DNA of 64,000 bases. Origin: JANNSX01 sp046348995. Lineage in GTDB: Bacteria; Pseudomonadota; Alphaproteobacteria; Rhizobiales; Hyphomicrobiaceae. Location of the stretch: NCBI GenBank assembly GCA_046348995.1, contig JAXMDB010000014.1, positions 58,759-122,758 of the forward strand. The letters run 5' to 3'. Position numbers and translations under genes: made by a program. Under the pieces are notes generated by a model that was not told where the DNA came from, ran no database searches, and saw only the letters and a program-made list of their open reading frames with translations. Below are positions 43,198-51,430 of this stretch, in pieces; position 1 is the first letter of the stretch, and every line of letters starts with the position of its first letter.

Positions 43198-43382
43198 CCC
43201 GCATCCTTCAACAGCGCCTCGACCGCCATCTTGCGGAAGTTGGCTTCGGCCCCTTGGTCGCGGCGGCGCTCGACCTCGCGGGCGATCAGGCCACGCACCA
43301 GCACGGAAATATCCTCGCCGGGGAACGCCCGCTCCATCGCCAACCGCAAATCCTCTGGAATTTCAATCACCAGCCCGGCCAT
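43194..43382 (-). CDS. Small hypothetical protein, possibly ribbon-helix-helix
   Basis: This 62-residue protein opens MAGLVIEIPEDLRLAMERAF, a short beta strand then helix reminiscent of ribbon-helix-helix or VapB-like antitoxins. A helix rich in Arg and Glu follows. ATG 43382 has an excellent Shine-Dalgarno (AGGAGGGGACG). No toxin-like partner is adjacent on the same strand, so antitoxin function is not supported beyond fold resemblance. Confidence 0.65.
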   Translation of the reverse strand: MAGLVIEIPEDLRLAMERAFPGEDISVLVRGLIAREVERRRDQGAEANFRKMAVEALLKDAG

Positions 43383-43457
43383 CGTCCCCTCCTGATCCAG
43401 TCCCTGTGACCTGATCGCTCTTGAGCCCGGGCTCTCCCTTGGGATACCGACAAGCCC

Positions 43458-45710
43458 ATGAGCGACAAACCGATTCTGCCCGATCCCGGCCCCATCGAGC
43501 CGGTCAACCTCCGCACCGCCCTCGAGGAGCGCTACCTCTCCTACGCGCTTTCGACCATCATGCACCGGGCGCTGCCCGACGTGCGTGACGGCTTGAAGCC
43601 CGTCCACAGGCGCCTGCTCTATGCAATGCGCCAGCTGAAGCTCGATCCTGACGCCGGCTTCAAGAAATGCGCGAAGATCGTCGGCGAGGTGATGGGCAAC
43701 TATCACCCGCACGGCGACCAGGCCATCTACGACGCCCTCGTCCGCCTCGCCCAGGATTTCGCCGTCCGCTACCGCCTGGTCGATGGCCAAGGCAACTTCG
43801 GCAATATCGACGGCGACAATGCGGCGGCCATGCGCTACACGGAGGCGCGACTAACAGATTTGGCGACCGCGCTGCTCGAAGGTATCGACGAGGACGCCGT
43901 CGACTTTCGCGCCACCTACGACGGCACCGGCAGCGAGCCGGTCGTGCTGCCGGGCAGCGTGCCGCATCTGTTGGCGAACGGCGCCTCCGGCATCGCCGTC
44001 GGCATGGCGACCTCGATCCCGCCTCACAACATCGACGAGCTCTGCCAGGCGGCGCTCCACCTCATCAAGCACCCGAACGCGACGGTGGAAAAGCTCGTCG
44101 AGCTGGTGCCGGGACCGGATTTCCCGACCGGCGGCCTCATCGTCGAGCCGAAGGCCAGCATGGTCGAGGCCTATCGAACGGGCCGCGGCGCGTTCCGTCT
44201 GCGCGCCAAGTGGCACAAGGAAGAAACGGGGCGCGGCGGCTATCAGATCGTCGTGACCGAGATCCCGTTCCAGGTGCAGAAGTCGCGGCTGGTCGAGAAG
44301 ATCGCGGAGCTGCTGCAGACCAAGAAGCTCGCGCTGCTCGACGACGTCCGCGACGAGAGCGCCGAGGATATTCGCTTGGTGCTCGAGCCCAAGAGCCGCA
44401 CGGTCGATCCGATGCTGCTCATGGAGAGCCTGTTCCGCGTCACCGAGCTCGAGGTGCGCATTCCGCTCAACATGAACGTGCTGTCCAAGGGGCAGGTGCC
44501 GCGCGTGCTGGGCTTACGCGACGTGCTGCGCGAGTGGCTCGACCATCGCCAGCAGGTGCTGCTGCGCCGGACGAACTTCCGGCTGGCCGAGATCGCGCGG
44601 CGGCTCGAAATCCTCGACGGCTACCTCATCGCCTATCTGAACTTGGACGAGGTGATCCGCATCATCCGCTTCGAGGATGAGCCGAAGGCGAAGCTGATCG
44701 CCCGCTTCAAGCTCACCGAGATCCAGACCGACGCCATCCTCAACATGCGCCTGAGGGCTCTGAACAAGCTCCAGGAGATCGAGATCCGCCGCGAACACGA
44801 CGATCTCTCCAAGGAGCAGGGGCAGTTGAAGGCGCTGCTCAAGTCCGAGGAGAAGCAGTGGGAGAAGATCGCGGACGAGGTGAAGGGCGTCCGTGAGAAG
44901 TTCGGCAAGTCGCATCCCGAGGGCAAGCGCCGCTCGCAATTGACGGATGCCCCCGAGATCGATGCCGATCTCGATGCCGCCCTCGTCGAGAAAGAGCCGC
45001 TGACCGTCATCCTCTCCGAGAAGGGCTGGATCCGCGCGCTCAAAGGCCATCAGGAGGATTTGTCGAAGCTCGACTTCAAGCAGGGCGACAGCCTGAAGCG
45101 GGCCATCCACGCGCAGACGACCGACAAGCTCGTGCTGTTTGCGACGAACGGAAAGTTCTTCACGCTCGATTGCTCGCAACTCCCCGGCGGCCGTGGTCAC
45201 GGTGAGCCCGTGCGCCTCCTCGTCGATCTGGAGGACAATCACGACATCGTCGTGACCTTCGTGCACGATCCCGAGCGTAAGCTGCTCGTCGCCTCGACAG
45301 CCGCCAACGGATTTATCGTGCCGGAATCCGAGGTGGTCGCGATGACCCGCAAGGGCCGACAGGTGCTGAACCTGTCCGAGCCCGAGGAGGCGGCGGTCTG
45401 CGTGCCGGCCATGGGCGACATGGTGGCCGTCGTCGGCGAGAACCGGAAGCTCGTCATATTCCCACTCTCCGAGGTCAACGAGATGACGCGCGGCAAGGGC
45501 ATCCGGCTGCAGAAATACAAGGACGGCGGCATCTCGGACGCGCGCGTGTTCGTGAAGAAGGAGGGGCTCACGTGGCTCGATGCCGCCGGCCGCACCTTCA
45601 CACTGCCGATGGCTGAGCTCAAAGACTGGAACGGCCAGCGCGCACAGGCCGGTCTCGTCGTGCCGAAAGGCTTCCCGCGCTCCAACAAGTTCGGACCGGC
45701 GTTCGACTAA
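43458..45710 (+). CDS. parC: DNA topoisomerase IV subunit A
   Basis: This 750-residue type II topoisomerase subunit decatenates daughter chromosomes with ParE. The breakage-reunion domain includes PDVRDGLKPVHRRLLYAMRQ, GNYHPHGDQAIYDALVRLAQ and the catalytic Tyr127 in AAAMRYTEARL. The coiled-coil and C-gate follow, then a beta-pinwheel C-terminal domain (near 500-750, e.g. LFATNGKFFTLDCSQLPGG). The C-terminal repeats lack the strict GyrA box (QRRGGKG), which favours ParC over GyrA. ParE is not in the window. Confidence 0.96.
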   Translation: MSDKPILPDPGPIEPVNLRTALEERYLSYALSTIMHRALPDVRDGLKPVHRRLLYAMRQLKLDPDAGFKKCAKIVGEVMGNYHPHGDQAIYDALVRLAQDFAVRYRLVDGQGNFGNIDGDNAAAMRYTEARLTDLATALLEGIDEDAVDFRATYDGTGSEPVVLPGSVPHLLANGASGIAVGMATSIPPHNIDELCQAALHLIKHPNATVEKLVELVPGPDFPTGGLIVEPKASMVEAYRTGRGAFRLRAKWHKEETGRGGYQIVVTEIPFQVQKSRLVEKIAELLQTKKLALLDDVRDESAEDIRLVLEPKSRTVDPMLLMESLFRVTELEVRIPLNMNVLSKGQVPRVLGLRDVLREWLDHRQQVLLRRTNFRLAEIARRLEILDGYLIAYLNLDEVIRIIRFEDEPKAKLIARFKLTEIQTDAILNMRLRALNKLQEIEIRREHDDLSKEQGQLKALLKSEEKQWEKIADEVKGVREKFGKSHPEGKRRSQLTDAPEIDADLDAALVEKEPLTVILSEKGWIRALKGHQEDLSKLDFKQGDSLKRAIHAQTTDKLVLFATNGKFFTLDCSQLPGGRGHGEPVRLLVDLEDNHDIVVTFVHDPERKLLVASTAANGFIVPESEVVAMTRKGRQVLNLSEPEEAAVCVPAMGDMVAVVGENRKLVIFPLSEVNEMTRGKGIRLQKYKDGGISDARVFVKKEGLTWLDAAGRTFTLPMAELKDWNGQRAQAGLVVPKGFPRSNKFGPAFD

Positions 45711-45715
45711 GGCCG

Positions 45716-45733
45716 ACGGGGATAAGACCCCGT
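45716..45733 (+). terminator. Hairpin just after parC
   Basis: ACGGGG-ATAAGA-CCCCGT is a perfect 6-bp stem starting 6 bases after the parC stop. No U-tract follows, so it is a weak terminator candidate. Confidence 0.35.
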
Positions 45734-45837
45734 GGGTCCGACCCCGAATACCGTCCGTGTTCCGCGCGGAACTGGCACGTTCTCCGCGTGTCACCATGTA
45801 CCGGGTCCACAAAAACGGGAAAACCGGAGAGGCACAC

Positions 45838-46290
45838 ATGCGCGGCAAGGTCCTGGGCTTCGACAACAAGACGGGCGAGGGCATGATCAGCGGCGACGAC
45901 GGCCGCCGCTACCCGCTCTCACGCTCCGACATCCAGGGCGGATCGTCGTCGCTCATTCCAGGCGGCGATGTCGACTTCGAGGTCGCAGGCGACCGGGCGG
46001 TCAGCATCTATCCGATCACCTCGAGCGTCTTCGGGGCGGGTGCGAAGAACCGTATCGTCGCGGCCGTGCTCGCGTTCTTCCTCGGCATCTTCGGCATCCA
46101 CAAATTCTATCTCGGCAGGACGCGCGCCGGCGTCATCCATCTGCTCTGCTTCTTTCCGGGCATGTTCCTGCTCGGCCTCCCGACGCTCGTCTCGAGCGTC
46201 ATCGCATTGGCCGAGACTGTGATCTACCTCGTCAAGGACGACCAGACCTTCCACGAGGAGTATGTCGTCGGCGACAAGCAGTGGCTGTGA
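45838..46290 (+). CDS. TM2-domain membrane protein with N-terminal cold-shock-like domain
   Basis: In this 150-residue protein, residues 1-60 (MRGKVLGFDNKTGEGMISGD, then GRRYPLSRSDI) read like a cold-shock/OB-fold nucleic-acid-binding domain. Residues 75-140 form a TM2 domain: AAVLAFFLGIFGIHKFYLGR then two membrane helices with a GxHxFYLG turn motif. TM2 proteins are of unknown function. The start ATG 45838 is preceded by GGAGAGG; longer upstream starts overlap parC. Whether the first domain really binds RNA or DNA is unproven. Confidence 0.8.
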   Translation: MRGKVLGFDNKTGEGMISGDDGRRYPLSRSDIQGGSSSLIPGGDVDFEVAGDRAVSIYPITSSVFGAGAKNRIVAAVLAFFLGIFGIHKFYLGRTRAGVIHLLCFFPGMFLLGLPTLVSSVIALAETVIYLVKDDQTFHEEYVVGDKQWL

Positions 46291-46515
46291 CCGGCGAAGC
46301 GCAGGGCGCGATAGGCCTTCAGGCCGTACAGCGCCGCCGCAGGCCGCTTGCGACGATGACTATCGAACGCCTAGTGGCGCAATACGGCCCCCTAAGGCGG
46401 GCCTATTGCGCCCTACCACCGGAAGCCGACCGATCAACATGTCTGCGGTGCATGCGGCCCCTGCGCTGCGCACCTTGATTGGGCAGCGGGATTGAGCGCA
46501 TAGCTCGCTCCGATC

Positions 46516-47421
46516 ATGACCGATACCTCCAACAATGCCGCAGGCCGGAGCGCCGACACGCGCCAAGCGCTCGTCATGGCGTTCGGCTGCTACATCTTCT
46601 GGGGCCTCGTCGTCGGCTACTTCAAGCTGCTCTCCAACGTGCCGGCGATCGAGATCATCGCCTACCGCTCGATCTGGTCGTTCGTCATGGTGGCGGTCGT
46701 GCTCGCGTTCCGCCGCGAGTTGCGGAGCGCGCTCACGATCATCGCCGACCGGGCGGTGTTGTGGCGGCTCGTCGCCTCGGCGCTACTGCTCTATTTGAAC
46801 TGGGGCCTGTTCGTTTACGCCGTCATCGCCGCGCGCGTGCTCGACTCGAGCTTCGCCTATTTCATCAATCCGATCCTCTCGGTGCTGCTCGGGCTTCTGC
46901 TGCTCGGCGAGCGGCTGTCGAAAGCGCAGTGGGTGGGTGTCGGTCTCGTCGTGCTGGCGATCCTGGCGCAAGGGGCACTGCTCGGCCGCTTTCCCTGGCT
47001 GTCGCTCGCGATGGCCGCGACCTTCGCCGCCTACGGCCTCGTCAAGAAACAGACGCCGGTGCCGGCCGCGCAAGGCATGCTCGTCGAGACGGCGTTCTCG
47101 CTGTTGATCGCCGTGCCGTATGTGGCGTGGGCCGCCGCGCATGGTCAAAGCCACGCCTTCGCAGATCCCACGACCTTCGGGCTCCTGGCGCTTGCCGGTC
47201 CCATCACCGTCGTGCCGCTGATCTTCTACGCGACCGCCGCGCAACGCCTGCCGCTCGTCACGATCGGTCTCATGCAGTACATCGTGCCGACGCTGCATTT
47301 CCTGATGGCGATCGTGGCCTTCGGTGAGCCGTTGTCGCTCGCCAAGCTTGCGACCTTCGTGCTCGCCTGGATCGGCTTGGCCGTGGTGACGGTCGATGCG
47401 CTGACCCGCCGGCGGGCCTGA
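46516..47421 (+). CDS. rarD: EamA-family transporter RarD
   Basis: This 301-residue permease has about ten membrane helices in two EamA halves. The N-terminal GCYIFWGLVVGYFKLLSNVP and IEIIAYRSIWSFVMV are typical of RarD; LNWGLFVYAVIAARVLDSSF, INPILSVLLGLLLLGERLS and ITVVPLIFYATAAQRLPLVT follow. RarD was named from chloramphenicol sensitivity in Pseudomonas, but its natural substrate is not established. No regulator is adjacent. Confidence 0.93.
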   Translation: MTDTSNNAAGRSADTRQALVMAFGCYIFWGLVVGYFKLLSNVPAIEIIAYRSIWSFVMVAVVLAFRRELRSALTIIADRAVLWRLVASALLLYLNWGLFVYAVIAARVLDSSFAYFINPILSVLLGLLLLGERLSKAQWVGVGLVVLAILAQGALLGRFPWLSLAMAATFAAYGLVKKQTPVPAAQGMLVETAFSLLIAVPYVAWAAAHGQSHAFADPTTFGLLALAGPITVVPLIFYATAAQRLPLVTIGLMQYIVPTLHFLMAIVAFGEPLSLAKLATFVLAWIGLAVVTVDALTRRRA

Positions 47422-47517
47422 GACATACTGTCGGCCAGGGTTCAAAGCCGGATGGGCGCACCTATATATTGGGAAGGCCCCGTGATGCGGCCCGAACCCG
47501 AGCCCGAGGGCACCGAT

Positions 47518-47808
47518 ATGTCGAACCGCTTTGCGGTTGTTGCGATCATCGTCTCCGCGCTCCTCGCACCGGCGACCAGGGTGTTCGCGCAAGCCGAGTA
47601 CGAGAAACCGCCCCTCGCGTGGAACGGGGATTACGACCGGAGTTACATCACGCGCGATCCGGTGGACGGTTACTCTGGTCCCGCGCTCAACTCGTTCCCT
47701 CCGAGCAGCTTCAGTCATTGCGACTACCATCGCATTCCGATCCGCACCTGCGACGCGAGCGGCCGTTGCAAGGCCACCGCCTGGCGTCTCCATCAATTCT
47801 GCTATTAG
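47518..47808 (+). CDS. Small secreted hypothetical protein
   Basis: This 96-residue protein starts at ATG 47518. Signal peptide: MSNRFAVVAIIVSALLAPAT ending VFAQA. The mature part, about 70 residues, has four Cys (HCDYHRIPIRTCDASGRCKA and a final FCY), enough for two disulfides. It is rich in Tyr and Pro. The function is unknown. It lies between rarD and pcm. Confidence 0.65.
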   Translation: MSNRFAVVAIIVSALLAPATRVFAQAEYEKPPLAWNGDYDRSYITRDPVDGYSGPALNSFPPSSFSHCDYHRIPIRTCDASGRCKATAWRLHQFCY

Positions 47809-47838
47809 CAAAGGCCATTGGCGCCGGGGGCGCCAGTC

Positions 47839-48486
47839 ATGAGCAAGCCGAGCGGCGAGGGATATTCGGTAGAGACGCTCATCGCCTCGTTGCGCCGCAA
47901 CGGCATCTCCGACGAGCCGGTGCTGTCCGCGATCTCCCGGGTGCCCCGTGAGGCGTTCGTTGACGCCGCGCTCGCGAGCGACGCCTACGCCGACGAAGCG
48001 CTTCCCATCGCGTGCCGGCAAACGATCTCACAGCCCTTCGTCGTCGCCTACATGACGCAAGCCCTGGAGCTACAACCACACCACTGCGTGCTCGAGATCG
48101 GAACAGGCTCCGGCTATCAAGCCGCCATCTTGTCGCAACTCTGCCGTCAAGTTCGCACAATCGAGCGCTACGCCGATCTCCATCGGTCAGCGTCCGAACG
48201 ATTGTCCCGCCTGGGCTATCGGAACGTGCTGACGAAGTGGGGTGACGGGTACGCGGGTTGGCCCGAGGCGGCGCCCTTCGATCGCATTCTGGTGACGGCT
48301 GCAGCAACCGAGTTGCCCAAAGCTCTCCTCGCGCAGCTGGCCCCGGACGGCGTCATGGTGCTGCCCATGGGCGCGTCGATCGCGGATCAATACATCCACC
48401 GGCTGCGAAATCGGGGTGGAGCGTGGGATGACGAGAAGCTCATTGCCGTCCGCTTCGTGCCCATGCTCGCGGGCACGGCCCGCTGA
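47839..48486 (+). CDS. pcm: Protein-L-isoaspartate O-methyltransferase
   Basis: This 215-residue SAM-dependent repair methyltransferase acts on isoaspartyl residues in aged proteins. The family start is VPREAFVDAALASDAYADEA with LPIACRQTISQPFVVAYMTQ, the SAM motif is VLEIGTGSGYQAAILSQLC, and the acidic loop is IERYADLHRSA. ATG 47839 is used; an upstream non-ATG start would add seven residues. It precedes the NlpD-like gene, the conserved pcm-nlpD order. Confidence 0.95.
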   Translation: MSKPSGEGYSVETLIASLRRNGISDEPVLSAISRVPREAFVDAALASDAYADEALPIACRQTISQPFVVAYMTQALELQPHHCVLEIGTGSGYQAAILSQLCRQVRTIERYADLHRSASERLSRLGYRNVLTKWGDGYAGWPEAAPFDRILVTAAATELPKALLAQLAPDGVMVLPMGASIADQYIHRLRNRGGAWDDEKLIAVRFVPMLAGTAR

Positions 48487-48580
48487 CGCCGCACATTTTC
48501 TCCGTCCGCAGCAGGCTGACGCAGGTTTCCGCGCTCGCGGAGACGTCCGTTCACACAGCCTTAACCTTTATGGACCTCTA

Positions 48581-50122
48581 ATGCACACGGTGTCTGGGTT
48601 CATGTCGATGGGTAGTACCGTGCGTCGAATCGCATTTCCCGAGGCGCGCTTGGGCCGTATCGGCCTCGCGCTGCCGATCGTTCTTTCCGCCGCTCTGGCT
48701 GGCTGCAGCTCGGACGTGTCGCGGTTCGATTTTCCCGCATTCGGCCTGACGAACTCGACGACGCCGGCCCCGGTGCCGAGCGAGCCCGTCGTCGCCGCAG
48801 CGCCGAGCGCGCCCTACGAGGGGAGCTACGGCGCGCCTGCCTCCGACGGAGGCTACACCTACAACGGCCCGACCGTGTTCAACGGCGGCACGGCTCCAGC
48901 CCCCGCGTCCGATCCCTATGCGGCCGGCTCGAGCGGCGGCTATCAGACCTACCAAGGCGGCCCATATGCGGGGGCGCGCAAGACTATGCAGGTGGCGCGG
49001 CTTCCCGACGTTTCGGGCCGCCAGGGCAGTGGCGGCGGCTATGGCGACGCCGGCGGCTACGACACGGGTGCATCCTCGGGCGGCGGCTACGAGACCGACG
49101 GCAACGCGGTGATCGTGCGTCCGGGCGACAGCCTCTACAAGATCGCGCGCGACTTCAACGTCCCGATCTCCGAGCTGATGGCCGCCAACAACATGGCGAG
49201 CCCGGCGGTGAGAATCGGCCAGCGCATCACCATTCCCGAGATGGGCAAGAAGCGTGCGCCCAGGACTCTCTACAAGTCGAAGCCGGTGCTCGAGGCCCGC
49301 GCGCCCGAGGCGCCGTCCTCGTCCGATATCGATAGCGGGAGCGACAGTGCGGCCTACAACTCCGGCAGCGGCGAAACCTATACCGTCAAGAGCGGCGACA
49401 GCGTCTACAGCATCGCCCGCCGCTTGAACGTGCGTCCCGAGGCGTTGGCCGAAGCCAATGGGCTGGGCGACGGTACCAAGCTCAAGCTCGGCCAAGTCCT
49501 GAACGTTCCGGGCTCGGCCACGACGGCCGAGGATGTGCCCGCGAAGCCCCGCAAGCGTGTCGCTGCCGTCGATCCCGAGACAGCGGTCGATGCCGGAGAT
49601 GCCGATACGAGCCTTGCCGGCATGACCGACGGCAGTGCAACCAAGGCCTCGTCGGCCGACGAGACGGACGAAGGCGCGGGCTCCACCGACGAGGTCGCCG
49701 CCCGCAGCACGGACGACGAGAGCGAGCCCGAGGCCCGCACCGACACGCAGTTCCGCTGGCCGGTCAAGGGCCGCATCATCGGCAAGTACGGCGAGATGCT
49801 GGATGGCGCGCGCAACGACGGCATCAACGTCGCCGTGCCGCTCGGCACCGAGGTCAAGGCCGCCGAGAACGGCGTCGTCGCCTATGCCGGCGAGGAGCTC
49901 AAAGGCTATGGCAAGCTCGTGCTGATCCGCCACGCCGACAACTGGGTCTCGGCCTACGCCCATAACGACGAGATCACGGTGAAGCGCGGCGACACGGTCA
50001 GCCGCGGCCAGGTGATCGCCAAAGCCGGCAAGAGCGGCGATGTCGATCAGCCCCAGCTCCACTTCGAGCTGCGCAAAGGCTCGCAACCCATGGATCCCCT
50101 GCCGCACATGGCAGGCGGCTGA
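48581..50122 (+). CDS. NlpD-like lipoprotein with two LysM domains and degenerate M23 domain
   Basis: In this protein of about 513 residues, the lipobox is LSAALAGC near residue 45 after a hydrophobic stretch. A Pro/Gly/Tyr-rich linker follows. Then come two LysM domains (VIVRPGDSLYKIARDFNVPI; YTVKSGDSVYSIARRLNVRP) and a C-terminal M23/LytM domain. The zinc ligands are replaced: the H-x3-D motif reads NDGINVA and the HLH motif reads QLHFE. The domain is therefore predicted catalytically dead and, as in NlpD/EnvC/DipM, activates amidases at division. The start is uncertain among ATGs at 48581, 48602 and 48608. Position after pcm supports nlpD. Confidence 0.9.
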   Translation: MHTVSGFMSMGSTVRRIAFPEARLGRIGLALPIVLSAALAGCSSDVSRFDFPAFGLTNSTTPAPVPSEPVVAAAPSAPYEGSYGAPASDGGYTYNGPTVFNGGTAPAPASDPYAAGSSGGYQTYQGGPYAGARKTMQVARLPDVSGRQGSGGGYGDAGGYDTGASSGGGYETDGNAVIVRPGDSLYKIARDFNVPISELMAANNMASPAVRIGQRITIPEMGKKRAPRTLYKSKPVLEARAPEAPSSSDIDSGSDSAAYNSGSGETYTVKSGDSVYSIARRLNVRPEALAEANGLGDGTKLKLGQVLNVPGSATTAEDVPAKPRKRVAAVDPETAVDAGDADTSLAGMTDGSATKASSADETDEGAGSTDEVAARSTDDESEPEARTDTQFRWPVKGRIIGKYGEMLDGARNDGINVAVPLGTEVKAAENGVVAYAGEELKGYGKLVLIRHADNWVSAYAHNDEITVKRGDTVSRGQVIAKAGKSGDVDQPQLHFELRKGSQPMDPLPHMAGG

Positions 50123-50227
50123 GGGAGCCGGCACGGTTTCAATAACGACGGCCTGGGGCATGCTTCCGGGCCGTTCCGTTTTTCGGTGGGGGCCGTATGA
50201 GGTTCTTTGGCGGCCTGCCGTCCGCTT

Positions 50228-51430
50228 TCAAGCCAGCAGGCCACCAAAAAACCTTGCGATGTCGCGGGCGTAGAGCATCGGCTCCTCAGTCGCTGCGAAG
50301 TGACCGCCGCTCGGCATGTCCGACCAGTGAACGACGTTGTAGAGCCGCTTGGGCCACTCGATCGGAACCGGGTTGGTGACCCGTCCCGCGCTTCCGGTGC
50401 TGCCCAAGCCGAAAGGCCAGTTGGAGATGCCGGTCGGAACGCCGACAAAGTCGTCAGGTCCGATCGCCAAACCGGCGATGCCGTCGAAGTAGGGCCGGTT
50501 GTCGGTGTAGTCCAACATCGACGATGTGATCGACTGCGTGACCCAATAGATCATGATGTTGTCGAGCAGGGTATCGCGGCCGAAGCGCCGGTCGACGTCG
50601 CCGCCGGTATCGCCCCAGCTGTGCCATTTCTCGACGATCCAGGAGGCGAGACCGGCCGGAGAGTCGTTCAACCCGATGCCGAGGGTCTGCGGCTTCGTCG
50701 ACTGGATGTGGAGATAGCCGTGCTCGAGGTGGTTCCAGCCGGACTTCGTTTCCCGGTAGATGCGCTCGGCGTCCGTCATCGGCCGCGAGCCCGGCCCACA
50801 ATAGGGCGAAACCTCGAGGTAGGAGAGATAGAGGCCGAGAAGCCGCTCCGGATATTCGAGGGCGAGATAGGTGCTGACGCCCGAGCCGAAATCGCCGCCG
50901 CCGGCGCCGAACCGGTCGTAGCCGAGCGCGCTCATGAGCTTGGTCCAGAGCCGGGCGACATGGCGATAGTCGACCGGTGCGGACGTGGGACGTGCAGAGA
51001 AGCCGTAGCCCGGCAGCGACGGCACGACGACATCGAAGGCGCGACCGGCAATGCCGTGGGATGCGGGATCGGTCAGGAGCGGTATGACCGGCAGATACTC
51101 GATGAAGCTGCCGGGCCAGCCATGGGTCAGGATGAGCGGCACACCCGAGCCGCCCGCCGCCTTGCAGTGAACGACATGAATGCCGGTGCCTTCGACGTCG
51201 ACCATGAATTGATCGAAGCTATTCAATTTCGCTTCACGGCTGCGCCAGTCGTATGTCTCCGCCCAGTAGGACAGAAGCGAGCGCAGGTAGTTGGCGTCGG
51301 TGCCCTGCGCCCAATCCGCATTCGGAAGCGGCGGCACCCATCGGGTGTTTCGGATGCGCTGATGCAAGTCCGTCAGCACCGCATCGCTGACGCTGATCTT
51401 GAACGGACGAGCGAGCGGCGCTGTCGTCAC
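50228..51430 (-). CDS. Epoxide hydrolase (alpha/beta fold, EHN domain)
   Basis: This 400-residue enzyme has an N-terminal epoxide-hydrolase domain (FKISVSDAVLTDLHQRIRNT) and an alpha/beta hydrolase core. The oxyanion HGWPGS is near 115, the nucleophile Asp is in GAGGGDFGSGVS near 190, and the catalytic His is in SGGHFAATEEP near the C-terminus. It opens epoxides to diols. The start is GTG 51430, overlapping the upstream gene's stop, with GGGGGG upstream. It is last in a minus-strand run with the M20-like hydrolases and the triple RidA-like gene, so its substrate probably belongs to their pathway. Confidence 0.9.
   Translation of the reverse strand: MTTAPLARPFKISVSDAVLTDLHQRIRNTRWVPPLPNADWAQGTDANYLRSLLSYWAETYDWRSREAKLNSFDQFMVDVEGTGIHVVHCKAAGGSGVPLILTHGWPGSFIEYLPVIPLLTDPASHGIAGRAFDVVVPSLPGYGFSARPTSAPVDYRHVARLWTKLMSALGYDRFGAGGGDFGSGVSTYLALEYPERLLGLYLSYLEVSPYCGPGSRPMTDAERIYRETKSGWNHLEHGYLHIQSTKPQTLGIGLNDSPAGLASWIVEKWHSWGDTGGDVDRRFGRDTLLDNIMIYWVTQSITSSMLDYTDNRPYFDGIAGLAIGPDDFVGVPTGISNWPFGLGSTGSAGRVTNPVPIEWPKRLYNVVHWSDMPSGGHFAATEEPMLYARDIARFFGGLLA

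Noticed and set aside
43194..43382. Toxin-antitoxin pair with the gene at 42865
   Set aside because: The two genes are convergent rather than an operon, and the 110-residue neighbour has no toxin motif.
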